DNA of 64,000 bases, taken from Calycina herbarum. Taxonomy: Eukaryota; Ascomycota; Leotiomycetes; Helotiales; Pezizellaceae. Shown here in pieces: positions 45,964-59,272 of this stretch. A model generated the notes under the pieces. That model was not told the origin of the DNA. It was given only the letters and a program-made list of their open reading frames with translations, and searched no databases. Location of the stretch: assembly GCA_001414485.1 (NCBI GenBank), contig LLEY01000122.1:1-64000 (forward strand), given 5' to 3'. Each line of letters opens with the position of its first letter. Positions within the stretch are counted from its first letter, which is position 1. Position numbers and translations under genes: made by a program.

Positions 45964-47824
45964 ACGTAGTATACTAGGACCTTGTGATTATTAGAACCTT
46001 ATGAATTTTTTCCCTACTCTACTACCTCTAACTTTAACACACGTTTTCTTAACAACTATCTAATAGAATCTTAAACCTAAGAAGCTTGAATTATCCTAGC
46101 TATCGAAGCTATTAGATTATCTAAACGAATAAACCGTAGTAAAGCTACGAAGCTATATAGAGTCTCTTATTCTATACTTACTAATAGAATAGCTGGTCGA
46201 ACTACTCTTAGCAAACACCGGCTAGTAAATCATAAAATAACTATAATAGAAGAGGAGGTAATTATTTAAAATATACTTAATCTAGATATAAGAGGATTTG
46301 CGCCTTAGCTAGGTAGTATAGAAGATATAGCAAATTATATACTCGAGTCGCGTAGAGGATAATATATTAGAAAGAACTAGATATAACGATTTATATAACG
46401 ATGTCTAGAACTAAAGACGTGTTTTAATCGCGTTTACGATTTCTAAAGAGCCTTATACGAAGATCCTAAGCTAATTAGCACGTGGTTTCGACTAGTAGAG
46501 AATATATAGGTGAAATATAGAATCTAAGACTACGATTTCTATAACTTTAACGAGACTGGTTTTATAATAGGTGTTATCTATACTAGAATAGTTATTACAC
46601 GCGCTAATCGACGCAGTAGAGGTAAGGCTATCTAGCTAGGCAATCGGGAATAGGCTATAGCAACTGTCTATATTAATAGAGAGGGTTTAAGCATCTCTCT
46701 ATTCTTAGTAGTTTAAGAGAAAAATCACCTTACTAGTTAGTATACTAAGAGCAGTCTTCCTAACAACTAGGTTATTAAACTAACTAGCAATAGATAGACT
46801 AATAATAAGACAGGCTTGGAATAGCTAGAACACTTTAATAAGCATACTCGTGGTTATATAAAAGAGCTATATTAAATATTAGTTCTAGATAGGTATAAGA
46901 GTTATAAATCGATAGTATTCTAAGAGTATTATAAGTTATATAACATTATTACTCTTTGCCTACCTTCTTATTCGTCTTATCTAACCTAGCTACTCGATGT
47001 TAGGTGTTTTAGTATTCTTAAACGTATATATAGACGTTAAATCGAGACCTTTATCAAGGCTTATATAAACTATATTACTAAGGTCGAGTTCTTTCTTATG
47101 TTTTACATAGCTTATAACTAGTTAATAACAACCTAAAACACTAAAGCTAGGTTCTATAGAGCTGGTCTAGTGCCTCTAGAACCCTAGACTATAATCTTAA
47201 AGCTTAATATCAAGTTATAGACTCCTATACCTACCGGACCCCCCTCTGCCGACGCTACCCCTTAGGTCTCCTAGACTCCTCGTAACCCTTCTAAAGCTCT
47301 TTCGTAATTAACTCTTATTAAGGATCGTATTACTCGTTACTAAGGAAGCTCGCTAACATCTATTTTCTTGACAATCGCTTTGTTAGTAAAAGGTATAGAG
47401 CGATTAGCCTATAAGGTAACTCTCTTATCAGCTAAGGTCTATATACTTCGAACAGTAAATAAAGCTCTTAGCAAACGCTAGAGGGCTAAAAATACCCGTG
47501 TCTAAGAAGGAGGTGTACTTACTATAGAGGATATATAGGACGGATTAGCTTAGAAGAATATAGAGGAGCAGGTTCGACGTAATAAGCGCTCTAGAGAGAG
47601 TGGAGAAGATAAAGGACAAACGACTTAGCGACGTTATAGCACTTATAGAAAAACTAGTTATAATACATAGACGTGTTAAGAAGTTGTAGATATATCTAGT
47701 TTATTAGATTCCGAGTAGTTTTAATTAATTTAATATATTATAGTAGTTTTATTATATTTTAAAGTAGTAGAGTAGGAAAAAATTCACAAGGTTCTAATAA
47801 TCACGAGGTCCTAGTATACTACGT
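45964..47824 (+). mobile_element. Fot1/pogo DNA transposon 1 (1861 bp) inside the inner Gypsy
   Basis: Inverted ends of about 60 bp: ACGTAGTATACTAGGACCT on the left and its exact reverse complement on the right, continuing as GTGATTATTAGAACCTT..GAATTTTTTCC with a few C/T differences. TA target duplications at 45962-45963 and 47825-47826. The flanking Gypsy sequence joins in register with the homologous part of the outer copy once the element and one TA are removed. Confidence 0.93.
46100..47740 (+). pseudogene. Pogo-family transposase remnant 1
   Basis: In frame with TAG stops: HTH region (NRSKATKLYRVSYSILTNRI), CENP-B-type DNA-binding segment (DIRGFAP, FNRVYDF), then the DDE core: YNFNETGFIIGVI, where the first catalytic Asp is Asn by a G-to-A change; ILVLDRYKSYKS with the second Asp kept; and LLDVRCFSILKR. 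This order is diagnostic for Fot1/pogo transposases of the Tc1/mariner superfamily, which cut and paste at TA. Confidence 0.85.
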
Positions 47825-50800
47825 TATATATCTTTTATATTTTCTAGTAATTTCTAGTTTAGAATATTCTAGATCTTTACTAGATCTATTTCTATTTTTC
47901 CTAGGCTAAATACCTATCTTAGGAAAAGTGTCTAAGTTACTCTAAACTTATATTTTAAAAGTTTAAAATAGGAATCTATCTTAAGTAGTTAATTTAAAAC
48001 TTCTCTTATATATCCTTTATATTCTTCTTTTTTTTTTAAGAAGATTAGAATATTATCTAGATAATAGATTACTATTACTCTTAAAAGATCTCTTAAAATA
48101 TTATTATTTTATCTCTAATATATAGTTAGTGTATTATATAGTCTAAATAGTATAACTATATATTTATAAAGATCTAATAGTAAGATAAATATCGTTTTTT
48201 ATTTATCTCTAACTTTTATTTATATAAGTTTATAAGTGTTTTATTAATCTAGTTTTATAAATTATACTACCTTACTTAACTTATCTTATAAGTATTAGCT
48301 AGCTAGTAATAGATAAGCGTTTTTAACTATAGTATAATTTACTTCTTAGTAATTAATATATACTCTCTTATCTAGGTCGTCCTTTGTCTTAATAATAAGT
48401 ATATTTAAGATAATTAGTAACTTAGATTTCCTAATATATCTCTTCTTAATACCTTTCTTTATATAACTTTCTATTCTTTATAAGCTCTTCTAGTTATATA
48501 ACTAAAGCTTCTACTTTAAGAGATAATAACTCTCCTTTAATTTAATCTTATAATTCTATAAGTAATATTCTAGTAAGGCTTATAAGTCTTCTAGGTTTTT
48601 AAATAATACTTTAAATTCTCTATACTATATAGGTATTTCGTTATTAGCTATCTTACTAACCTATAGAGAACCCTAGACTAGGTGTCCTAGCGTATTAGAA
48701 GAGATAGTACTAATCTTATTCTAGCCTTATAGTTATAAATACGAACTTATATATTTATATTAACTAAAGGTTATTATTCAAGCCTTCTAGTTAATATCTA
48801 GATTATATTCTTAAATCTATAGTATACTAAGTATTACTTCTTGACTCTCTATTTTAATAATATTAAATTATATATCTAAGTAGTATTCTTTAATATTAAC
48901 TTTTATTAGAATAGTTTACTAATTAATAATTCTATTTTAGTATATAATATCTATTCTATTAACTACTCTTAGACAGTATAGCCTTATATCTTTAATTAGA
49001 ACGTTTAGCTTCTTTAGAGCTATTAAGAAAAGGAAATTACTTATTACTCTAGAGTTAATTAAGACTTAGAGTTCCTTTCCTCTTATCTTTACTATTACTC
49101 TAAGTTAATTTTCTCTAATAGTAGTATAAATTTCTAGTTTAATATAATAAACCTTAAATCTTCGTTTACTAGTATCTCCTCTCTAAGAGCTTAAGAAGAA
49201 TATTACCTTTTTATTATTAGAAAAGACTATCTTATATATTAGACTATCTTTTATAGTTCTTTTAGGTTCTAGAAGTGTTCTTATAAAACATTTCTCTATT
49301 AACTAGTCTAATATAGTATATAGTTTATATTAAACTTATTTAATAGTTATTCTATATAAAGTTTTAATAATCTATTATTTATCTCTTACTAGTTAGTAAA
49401 ATTCCTAGATTAAGATAGCTTAGAGATCTACCTTCGTAACTCTAAATATCTACTAATCTTCTAATTCTTTAAATACTATAATAACTCCTTTTTCTACTCT
49501 TAATACCTAGTATTTCTTATTAATTACTAAACTATAATCTTAACTAGGTAGGTAGGTAATAATGTCTAACTTTAGATATCTATTATATTTATTAAATCCT
49601 TTTAAGTAATACTACTACTATTTAGTAATATCGTCTTTTAAGTCGGTAACTACCTATATATCTCTCTTCTCTAAGTAGTTATTAGATACTGCCTACTCTA
49701 GTCCTAGTTCCTTAAATTTGATACTTTCTCTTCTAGTAATAGAGCTAACTATAGTTACTTAGTCCTAGTTATTCTATACTATTATATAGATAGCTAAGAT
49801 AGTAGGTTTAATTTCTTAAGTAGAATAAGAGCTCTAAAAGTTAGGTTTCTAGCTTTCTATATATACCTATCTATTCCCTCTTTTAAAGGTTCTAATAAAT
49901 ACCTATATCTTATCTTATTTAGGTTTATATATTCTAGGATCTACTTCTAATAAGTTAGATACTAATTCTAATAATTCTAATAAACTTATTAATAGTAATA
50001 ATTTATATTCTACTTAAAGAGGTAATTCGTATTCTATTTCTAACTATATATTATAATATTCTTTAAAAAGTAGATCTCTATTATTATTAGTATTATATAC
50101 CTTACTAACTTATAACTCGATTCCTTTATTTAGCTATAGGTATATAACGCTTATTATTATATCTAAGACATCTGTTTTAATCTACGTACTATATTCTCTA
50201 GCTTTAAGCTTATTATTTATAAGTTTGATTTTATTAAGTAAGGCTACTTCTTTTTAGATAGTAGTATTAACTTATCTCTTCTTTTTAGAGTCTTTCTTTT
50301 TATTATACTTGTTTACTCTATAGCTAGAAAGACTATATAAGTAATATAAGTTTTACTTACGTCGACGATTTCGCTTCTTCTAGGAAAGTCCTCTCTTCTA
50401 AGAGTTCCTCTTTATAGTCTCTTTCTTCGAGACCTATGATTTCTAAGTAGCGTCGATTTCTATAAGATCTCTATAGTTCTTTTTCCTACTCTTTCCTTAT
50501 TAATATTTATAACTACCTCTTTTTTCTAAGCTTTGTTTATAATTCTAATTATTAATTTTAATTATATTATTCGTTAACTTATTAAGCGTGTCTAGTAAAT
50601 CGTTCTAAACTAGCTTATTCTTAATACTATCTTTTAATCCTCTATAGAACTGTTTATATAAGACTTTGTTATTCTAGCTAAGGTATATAGAGTACTATTA
50701 GAATATTAACGTATACTTAGTAGCCGAGTCTTTTTATCGAAGGCTATATAAAGCTTATACTGCTTTTTTCTTTAAATCTATATCTATAAACGCTTAATTA

Positions 50801-51409
50801 ATCTCTTTCTTAAACCTAGTAATAGTTAAGAATAACTCTTAAGTACTTTTACTTATAAGGTTTAATACTTTTCTATTTAACATTTTATTCTTCTAAAAAT
50901 CCTCTAAATAAGATTCTATCTAGTTATACGCTACTTTCTTAAGACAGGTAGTAAGCTATATAATCTAATCTGTTTTATAAGTAAGCTATACTAAGTAAAA
51001 GTTTAAGTATATTAAAGCTTTTATAATAAACTTAGTAAGTTTCTCTAAGAAGCTATTAAATGTTTTTAGTACTAGTAGCTTTACTTTCTTTCTAAGAGTA
51101 GTAATTAGTACTACAAGTATTATTAGCGCTGCTAGTAGTATAGATGTTAGTTCGACTTAGTAGTCGATAGCTTAATATAAAAAGAGTATATATTCTTATA
51201 ACTATCGTTGATATATACTAAGTAAGAAGGAAGTCTATACTCGGTTCTTAAATACCTGCCTTTCTTATTAAGCGAGGAAGGTACGTAGAAGTGTAAAAGG
51301 CACGTAGAAGTGCTAACTACTTATATATATACCGATAATAGAAGTTAAGCCTAAGGCTAGTATAGTTTTCAACATCGTATTAGTAGTACTTCTAAGTAGG
51401 TGCTTAAAG

Positions 51410-51868
51410 TGTAATAAACTTAAATAAACTAAATAAAGGTAACTAAGTCTCGATAGTTAGTATATAAGTAAGAAGTATAGATATACTAATATATTTACTT
51501 AGAAGTAAACTTGTTACTTATATTAAAGATATTAAATAAGATAGTAAGATTAATAACTAAAGTTAAGTATAAAGCTTCTATTTAATAGTAGACGTACTAG
51601 TCTTTATATAGAACCTTCGTTTCTATTTAGAGTCTTATTCTATAGAAGTTCTAAAGATAGAGTCTAACTCTAATTCTAAGGCTCTTAAAACTAGACTCTA
51701 TTACCTAACTATTCTTGACCGAGTTACGTAATATAACTATAATAAGATCTATAGATTATATATCTAATATATTTAATCCTCTTTTCTCTTCTAGGTTCTA
51801 ATAGTACTTGTCTTATTAGATCGTCGCCTAGACTTTACTAGTTACGTACTAGTATATAATTTATAATA
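51410..51868 (-). repeat. 5' LTR of inner Gypsy
   Basis: 459 bp from TGTAATAAACTTAAA to TAATTTATAATA, followed by TTTAC. The G/C sites of the solo LTR end (GATTCGTGACA) are all A/T here. Confidence 0.88.
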
Positions 51869-54800
51869 TTTACTATCTAATAGTTAGAGAGTTATAGTCT
51901 ATTAAAACAGTAAATAAGACTATAGTTAAATAGATATAATATTACTAGAGTACTATATCTAACTAGTCTATAGAAAAACGATTCGTTAGAACTTTACTAG
52001 AATTAGAATAAACTATAGAATATAGATTAATATATAAGATAGCCTCTATAGATTTAGAGAAAGTAATCTTCTTTCTAAAATCTAGTTAAGAAGATAGAGA
52101 TAGGCGAAGATTCGAGGTATACTTTATAAAAAAAGAATTAAACGCTACTTCTAAAGAGAATTAGTTAATCGTAACTATAAGAATATAAGAAAAGGAACTC
52201 TAAGTTATAATTAACTCTAGAGCGACAGGTAATTTCCTTTCTTTAATAGCTCTAAAGAAGCTAAACGTTCTAATTAATAGTATAAGGCTATACTACCTAG
52301 GGGTAGTTAATAAAACAAAAGTTATATACTAGAATAGAATTAATAACTAGTAAACTATTCTAATAAAAGTGAATATCGAAGAATACTATTTAAATATATA
52401 ATTTAATATTATTAAAATAGAAAGTAAGGAAGTAATACTTACTATACTATAGATTTAAGAATATAATCTAGATATTAATTAGAGAGCTTAAATAGTAATC
52501 TTTAGTTAATATAAATACGTAGGTTCGTATTTTTAACTATAAAGCTAGAATAAGATTAGCGCTACCTCTTCTAATATACTAGAATACCTAGCCTAGAGTC
52601 CTTTACAGGTTATTAAGAAAGCTAATAACGAAATACCTATATAGTATAAAGAATTTATAGGGTTGTTTAAAGACTTAGAAGATATATAAGCTCTTCTAGA
52701 ACATCGCCTATAGAATTATAAGATTAAACTAAAAGAGGATTATAATCTTAAGAAGTAGAAGCTTCGACTATATAGTCGTAGTAATCTAGCTCTACTAGAG
52801 AGTTATATACGTTAAGAGATAAAAAAAGAATATATTTAAAAATCTAAATCACCTATCTTCTTAAATATACTTATTATTAAGAAAAAAGACGATCTAAATA
52901 GACGAGTATATATTAATTACTAAGAACTAAACGATATAATAATTAAAGACGTTTATCTATTACTAGTAAGCTAGTACTTATAGAATAAGTTAAGTTAAGT
53001 AAAGAAGTTTACGAAATTAGATTAATAGAACGCTTATAGCTTAATTAGAATCAAGGTAGGCTATAAATAGAAGATAGTCTTCGTCTTACTATTAGAACTC
53101 TATAAGTATATAGTAATATCTTTTAGTTTAACTAATATACTAGCTACTTATTAGAGATAGAATAATAGTATTCTAGAAGACCTTTTAAAAGCTACTATTA
53201 TATACTATTTAAATAATATATTAAAGAAGTTTTATAATAACTTATAAAAGTAGACACTTAATTAAAACTCTTAAAATATAAGTTTAGAGTTACTTATACT
53301 ATTTTTCTTAGACGTGTTTTTAGTCTAGAAAAAATAGAAATAGATCTAGAAAAGATCTATATAGTTATTAAATAGGAATTACTAAGAAATATCAAAGACG
53401 TATAATTCTTTCTTAGATTTACTAACTTTTATCGTCTATTTATTAAAGATTATATAAAGATTATAAAACTAATATTAATATTAACTAGAAAAGCTATAGC
53501 TTTTATTTAGAATAAGGAGGCTAAGACTACTTTCTATAAAATCAAAGGACGGTTTATAGTAAAACTAATTCTATATAATTTTAATTATAAGAAACTAAGT
53601 ATAATAGAAACAGACGTCTTAGATATAGTAGTAGACGCTATATATCTATAGTTAAACGAAACAGGAAAACTTATACTTATAATAAACTTCTTAAAAACTT
53701 TTTATATAGTATAATAGAATTATAGTATTTATAATAAAGAATTAATAGCTATTATATTAACTCTTAAAGAATAGAGGATTTACCTCTAAGGTATAAAGTA
53801 TCTAGTAATAATACTTACTAATTATCTAAATCTAAAAACGTTTATAATAACTAAGGAACTTATTACTAAATACCTAGTAAAGTAGTCTAAAACCTTAGTA
53901 GAATTTAAACTAATTATTTAATATATTAGTAGTACTAGTAATACTTAAGCTAATACCCTTAGCTAGAAACCAGGTTATAAAGATAACAAAGAATATTTAT
54001 ATATAGTAATACTAAAGTATAATAAAAATAGTAATCTAATACTAGTTATATATAAGATTACTATAACTAAAGACGTTAATCTATAGTAGAAGAGAATTTA
54101 CTAGGCTTAAGAAAAAGACGTATAAGGTTTTCTAATAGAAAAAGCTATTATAAGAATAGAAAACTATAGGTCTCTACTTTATATATAAAGGAGTTTATTA
54201 GAGAATACTATTCTATACTAGTATATAGTTACTAAGAAGTTCGTAGAATACTTTAGTAAATTAAATAGTATTACTATATTAATAAAGTATTAAGAGTAGT
54301 TAAGAAAGTAATAGTAGAATATAATACCTATACCTAGAATAAGACTTCCTACTATATACTATATAAATAGATAGATACTACTCTAATACTATAAATACCT
54401 TAGAAATCGATCTCTTAGGATTTTATAGTTAAACTACTAAAATCTAAAGATCTAATAATAGGAATTAAATATAATTTAATCCTAGTTATTATAGAATAAC
54501 TTACAAAGTATATAATTCTAGTACTATATATAGAATTAAGTATAGCTAAGAAATTAGCATTTATATTTCTTAAAGAAGTAGTCTTAAAACATAGACTATT
54601 AGAAGAGATACTTTTAAATAGAGATAAACTCTTTATCTTAAAATTTTAGATTACTCTAATAAAGTAATTAGATATAAAAAGAAAGCTTTTTATAGCTTTT
54701 CACCTCTAGATAAATAGAGGAAACAAACGTATAAATTAAGTAGTTAAAGTATACCTTTAATATTATATAAACTACTAATAAGATAACTAGGTTAAACTCT

Positions 54801-54966
54801 TATCTTTAGTATAGTTCGTCTATAATAGTTTAATAACAGAAATAATACTTATTATACTATTCTATACTAACTATAGATATAAATTAGTAGTATATTAAGA
54901 ACTATTATCTTTAATAAATAATAATTAACTTACTTAAATTCAGGTGTTAAAAATCAAAGAGCGATA

Positions 54967-56825
54967 ACGTGGTTTATTAGGTTTTCGGTTATATTAGAAC
55001 CTCGATTAATTTTCCTTAGTATATAACTTTGAACTTAAATAACTTAACTATAATATATTAAATTAACTCTTTATAATCGGAGTCTAATATACTAGATATA
55101 TCTACAGCTTCTTAATAAGTTTATACGTTATAACTAGCTTTTCTATAAGTTCTATAGTATTATCTAGACAGTTACCTCTTCTTATAACTACCTCTTACTA
55201 CACGTATATCGCGTCGTACCTGCTTATCTACGTCTTTCTAGGCTATAATATCTTATATATCCTCTATAATAAGTGTACCCCCTTTATAGACACGAGCCTT
55301 TTTAGCTCTCCGGCGTTTACTAAGAGCTCTATTTACTAACCGAAGTGTACGTACCTCGGTAGACAGAAGAGTTATCTTATAAGCTATTTACTTTATACTT
55401 TTAGCTAGCGCTGTAACTGTCTTAAATAGAGAGGTTAGCGAGCTTCTCTAATAGCGAGTAATTCGATTTTATATATAAGTGAACTATGAAAGAGCTTCTA
55501 TTAAGTTAGAAGAGGTCTAAGATTCCTATAGAAAGGTGTTAGTAGTAGAGAGTCTAGAGAGTATTAGAGTTTGTAACTTTATATTAAGCTTTGAAATCAC
55601 TACTTATAGATTAAAAGGTACTAGGCTAGCTCTATAGAATCTAGCCTAAGCGTTCTAGACTATTATAGATTCCTTATATACTACTATAAAGGCTAGAAAG
55701 AACTCTACCTTAGTAATATAGTTAATATAAGCTTTGATAAACGTCTTAATCTGTCGACTATACGCTTGTTTTAATATACTAAAACATCTAATATTAAGTA
55801 GCTAGGTTAGATAGAACGAATAGAGAGGCAGTCTAAGAGTTATAATATTATATACCTTATAGTACTCTTAGAATTCGGCTGATTCGTAGCTCTTATATCT
55901 ATCTAATACTAGTATTTAATATAAACCCTTTGCTTAAGCAGTAGTATACTTATTAAAATGTTTTAGCTATTCTAGACTTGTCTTATTATTTATTTATCTA
56001 TTACTTATTAGTTTAATAACCTAGTTATATAGAAGGCCGCTGTCTATATACTAATTTATAAGATAATACTTCTCTTAGACGACTAAAAATAAAGAGATAT
56101 CTTAACCCTTGTTATTAATATAAGCAATTGCTATAGCCTATTCTCGATTACCTAGCTGAACTGTCTTACCTCTACTACGTTGATTTATATATATAACAAC
56201 TATTATAGAGTAAATTACACCTATTATAAAGCCTGTTTTGTTGAAGTTATAGAAATTATAATCTAAAACGCTGTATTTCGTTCTTATATTTTATATAAGT
56301 CGGAACTATACGCTAATTAGGTTAGGATCTTTGTATAAGGCTCTTTAGAAGTCGTAAACGCGATTAAAACGTGTCTTTAACCCTGGTTATTATTATATAA
56401 ATCGATAAGCTTAGAGCTTACTAATACGTTTTCCTCTCTATAACTCGAGGATAAAATTAGCTATATCTTCTATACTAGCTAGCTAAGGTATAAACCTTCT
56501 AGAATCTATATTAAGTATATTTTAAATAATTACTTCTTCTTCTACTTTAGATAATTTAAGGTTTACTAGTCGACGGTTAGCTAGAGAAAGGTAGCTGTTT
56601 ATTCTGTTATTAAGTATAGAATAAGGTATTCTATAGATCTTTATAGCTTTCTATCGACTTAGCTTTTTAGATATTTGAATTACTTTAATAGCTAGAATAA
56701 CTTTTAATTCTTTAGTAATAATAGATATAGTAGAAGGTTAAAAAAACGCGTGTTAAAGTTAGACAGTAGGATTTCGAGAAAATTAATCGAGGTTCTAATA
56801 TAACCGAGGTCCTAATAAACCACGT
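54967..56825 (-). mobile_element. Fot1/pogo DNA transposon 2 (1859 bp) inside the outer Gypsy
   Basis: Inverted ends start ACGTGGTTTATTAGG(T/A)(T/C)(T/C)TCGG and continue TTATATTAGAACCTCGATTAATTTTC on both sides; TA duplications at 54965-54966 and 56826-56827. It splits the integrase C-terminus of the outer Gypsy; the protein frame resumes after it. Confidence 0.93.
55060..56740 (-). pseudogene. Pogo-family transposase remnant 2
   Basis: The minus strand, across stops, reads FNRVYDF, YNFNKTGFIIGVIYS (first catalytic Asp replaced by Asn), ILVLDRYKSYESAEF, LRLPLYSFYLT and LLNIRCFSILKQAYSR. These match the first pogo block by block, but the inverted repeats differ, so the two are related but distinct lineages. 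Confidence 0.83.
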
Positions 56826-57310
56826 TATAAGGAACTTATAAAGGACTTATAGTTTATAGTAGAACGTAATATATACTACTATAATAAACGACGTAGTTAG
56901 AAGCTAACGTTAAAAGAGAAGGATAAAGTCTACTTAGTATAAAAGAATATTAATACTAAAAGACTAAGTAATAAACTAGATTATAAAAAACTTAAACTAT
57001 TTAAGATTAAATAAGTTAGAAGACCTTTAAATTATAAATTAATACTACTATAGATAATAAACATCTATCTAGTATTCTATATAACCTTACTTAAACTAGT
57101 ACTATTAGAAGTACTACTAGCCTTACTTATAGAAATTCAACTAGTAAATCTAAATACTAAGTATAAAGTTAAGAGGATTCTTAACTATAGGCTTATTAGA
57201 AGATAAGTTAAGTACTTAATTAAATAGTTAAATTACCTATAATCGAAAAATACTTAAGAACCTAGGAAAAACATTAACTAGTACTTAGAGGAACTTCAAG
57301 AGTTCTACTA

Positions 57311-58349
57311 TTAAAACCTAGAGTTGTCTATATCTTATAATTAAGAGAGAAGAACTTAAGAAAGGCTAGGTTAAGACCTAGGTCGAAAGTAGAGTTAGAA
57401 GTAGAAAGAGTAGCTAGCCTAGTAGCCTCTTCTTCTCTATACGTCTTTTCCTTCTATTCCTTCTTTTCTTTCTTTTCTAAATCTTTAGTAGTATCTAGTT
57501 TATTAAAAGAACCGAGACTAGCTACTATTATCTTCTTTTCTCTTTCTATTAGTATTAGGTAATAACTACCTTACTTACTAATAGACTTTAGGTTTAAACC
57601 TTAGTCTATACTAGTTCTTTCTAGTGTTGTCTAGAAGATTCGGTTACGTTCTCGGTTATGTAAACCGTAGAATCTTCTAGTAACTATTCTATTTATAAGC
57701 TATAGAAGCTTCTAGTACTTATCCTAGAAGTATATATAGCTCTTTACTATTCTTATAGTTAGGAACTAAGTTAATTAAGTCTTTTACTCTTTACCTATAC
57801 TACCGATTCTATAAAAACGTGATTTAACGATCACCTGACCTACCCTGCACCGATTCTGTAACTTACTCTATAGCCTACTCTGTAGCCTACTCTATAAGTT
57901 ACCCTGTTCCTTCTACACTTTCTAAGAGAAGACGTTTTTATTATTAAAGCTAGAGGATTTTCACTATTACCTCTTTCTCTTAGAAGTTAAGATAAGCTTT
58001 CTACTTTTTAATAGAAGCCTAGTCTAAGAGTAAAGGTATTTAATTTCGTTTATAATAGTTATAGGATTTACTCTACCTAGTATAGACGGAATAACGAGAA
58101 TATTAATCCCTATAAATAGTAATATATTAATAAGAGTTACTAGCTAAGTTAAGAGATTTTTTATAACAGATATAAGAAGATATCTTATTACTATATTATT
58201 CGATATAATTTCTAAGAGTTTAACGTTTAGTACGCTTCTTATTATCAGAAGGTAGTATAATAAGAATAGAAGAAGGCTACTAGTCTCTCAACGATATCTT
58301 CTTAGTCTATACTTAAGTATAGAGACACGCTAAGCTAAGAAGGGGATAG
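57311..58349. other. 3' non-coding part of outer Gypsy
   Basis: No further domain recognised after the chromodomain. Contains a 12-bp tandem repeat at 57865-57900 (ACTCTATAGCCT, ACTCTGTAGCCT, ACTCTATAAGTT), in a patch that keeps more C and G than its surroundings. Confidence 0.5.
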
Positions 58350-59267
58350 TGTTATAAATCACGTTTTACGTAGTAAGTAGTCTAGATAGCGCTCTAATAG
58401 AATAAGATATAACGTCTAGGAAATAGAAGGTAATATAGGAGAGAATCTATAATATAAAAGTATTTAAGTATAACGAAACTTAAACTAACTAAACAAAGGT
58501 AACTAAGTCTCGAAGGTTAGTATATAGATAAGAAGTATAGATGTAATAGATTATTTACTTAGAAGTAAACTTGTTACTTATATTAAAGATATTAAATAAG
58601 ATAATAAGATTAATAACTAAAGTTAAGTACGAAGCTTCTATCTAATAGCAGACGTGCTAGTCTTATATAGAACCTTCGTTCTCGTTTAGAGTCCCGTTCT
58701 ATAGAAGTTCTAAAGATAGAGTCCGACTCTAATTCCAGAGCTTCTAAAAACTAGACTCTATTACCTAACTGTTTCTAACCGAGTTACGTAATATAACTAT
58801 AATAAGATCTATAGATTATATATCTAATATATTCAGTCCTCTTTCCTCTTCTAGGTTCTAATAGTACTTTGTTCTATTAGAGCGTCGCCTGGACTTTACT
58901 AGTCACGTGTTAGCACGTGATTCGTGACATTAGAGATTCTAGGATCTTACTATTAGAAGCACGTTAGAGGTTACGTAATATAAAGAATCACCTAGGTTAA
59001 CTAGCGATCTAGGCGACCTAGTTAACTAGAATAATAAGCGATCCTATCTACTTAGAAGAGACGAAGGTTCTATATAAGACTAGTACGTCTGTTATTAGAT
59101 AAGAGCTTCGTACTTAACTTTAGTTATTAATCTTATTATCTTATTTAATATCTTTAATATAAGTAATAAGTTTACTTCTAAGTAAATAAACTAGTATATC
59201 TATACTTACCTATATACTAACTATCGAGACTTAGTTACCTTTGTTAGTTTATTTAAGTTTCGTTATA
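58350..59267 (+). repeat. 3' LTR of outer Gypsy, split by a solo LTR
   Basis: TGTTATAAATCACG at 58350 and GTTTCGTTATA at 59267. Removing the solo LTR leaves about 457 bp colinear with the 5' LTR at 40797-41251. Confidence 0.88.
58469..58929 (-). repeat. Solo LTR of the inner-Gypsy subfamily
   Basis: 461 bp, TATAACGAAAC to GATTCGTGACA on the plus strand, inside the 3' LTR of the outer copy. The flanks TTAAG and TTAGA are an imperfect duplication. Its U3 end keeps CACGTG at 58904-58909 and 58914-58919, part of the inverted repeat TCACGTG-TTAG-CACGTGA. A solo LTR arises by recombination between the two LTRs of an element. Confidence 0.82.
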
Positions 59268-59272
59268 CTCTC

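Larger units (their letters stand above)
43700..51100 (-). pseudogene. Inner Gypsy gag-pol remnant
   Basis: Across stops, the minus strand reads the same reverse transcriptase block as the outer copy (YLLLVS..L, TKLD, ...SFSLTN patterns) on both sides of the pogo, and a chromodomain segment ending in RRILNYKLIRR-type sequence near 43990-44050. The frame is interrupted many times per 100 codons. Confidence 0.75.
42915..51868 (-). mobile_element. Chromodomain Gypsy element (inner copy), antisense, nested in the outer copy
   Basis: LTRs 42915-43372 and 51410-51868 (458 and 459 bp) in reverse orientation, flanked by perfect TTTAC duplications at 42910-42914 and 51869-51873. The body on the minus strand has the same domains as the outer copy: chromodomain near 44060-43900, reverse transcriptase near 48480-47900 continuing at 45960, protease and gag towards 51000. 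A pogo element (45964-47824) interrupts the reverse transcriptase. About 7.1 kb without it. Confidence 0.92.
51874..57310 (+). pseudogene. Outer Gypsy pol remnant with chromodomain
   Basis: Interrupted at 54967-56825. Protease near 52200 reads NSRATGNF (Asp to Asn). Reverse transcriptase 52860-53240 reads RRVYINY, KFTKLD, NAYSLIRIKVGYK, VISFSLTN, then YLNNIL where YLDD would be. RNase H and integrase follow to 54966 (LVVY, ELLSLINNN, IQVLKIKER) and resume at 56826 with KDL-FIVERNIYYYNKRRS. The chromodomain at about 57140-57310 reads YKVKRILNYRLIRR, then SKNT-EPRKNIN-YLEELQEF. Chromodomains direct integration to marked chromatin, so this is a chromovirus. Confidence 0.85.
40797..59267 (+). mobile_element. 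Chromodomain Gypsy element (outer copy) containing four later insertions or fragments
   Basis: LTR starts at 40797 and the 3' LTR ends at 59267. CTCTC duplications at 40792-40796 and 59268-59272 prove a single insertion. Plus-strand order: LTR, gag, [antisense Gypsy 42915-51868], protease, reverse transcriptase, RNase H, integrase, [pogo 54967-56825], rest of integrase, chromodomain, LTR [solo LTR 58469-58929]. Without the insertions it is about 7.2 kb. Coding is destroyed by TAG/TAA. Gag lacks about 0.18 kb relative to the third copy (60760-60945 region). Confidence 0.92.
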
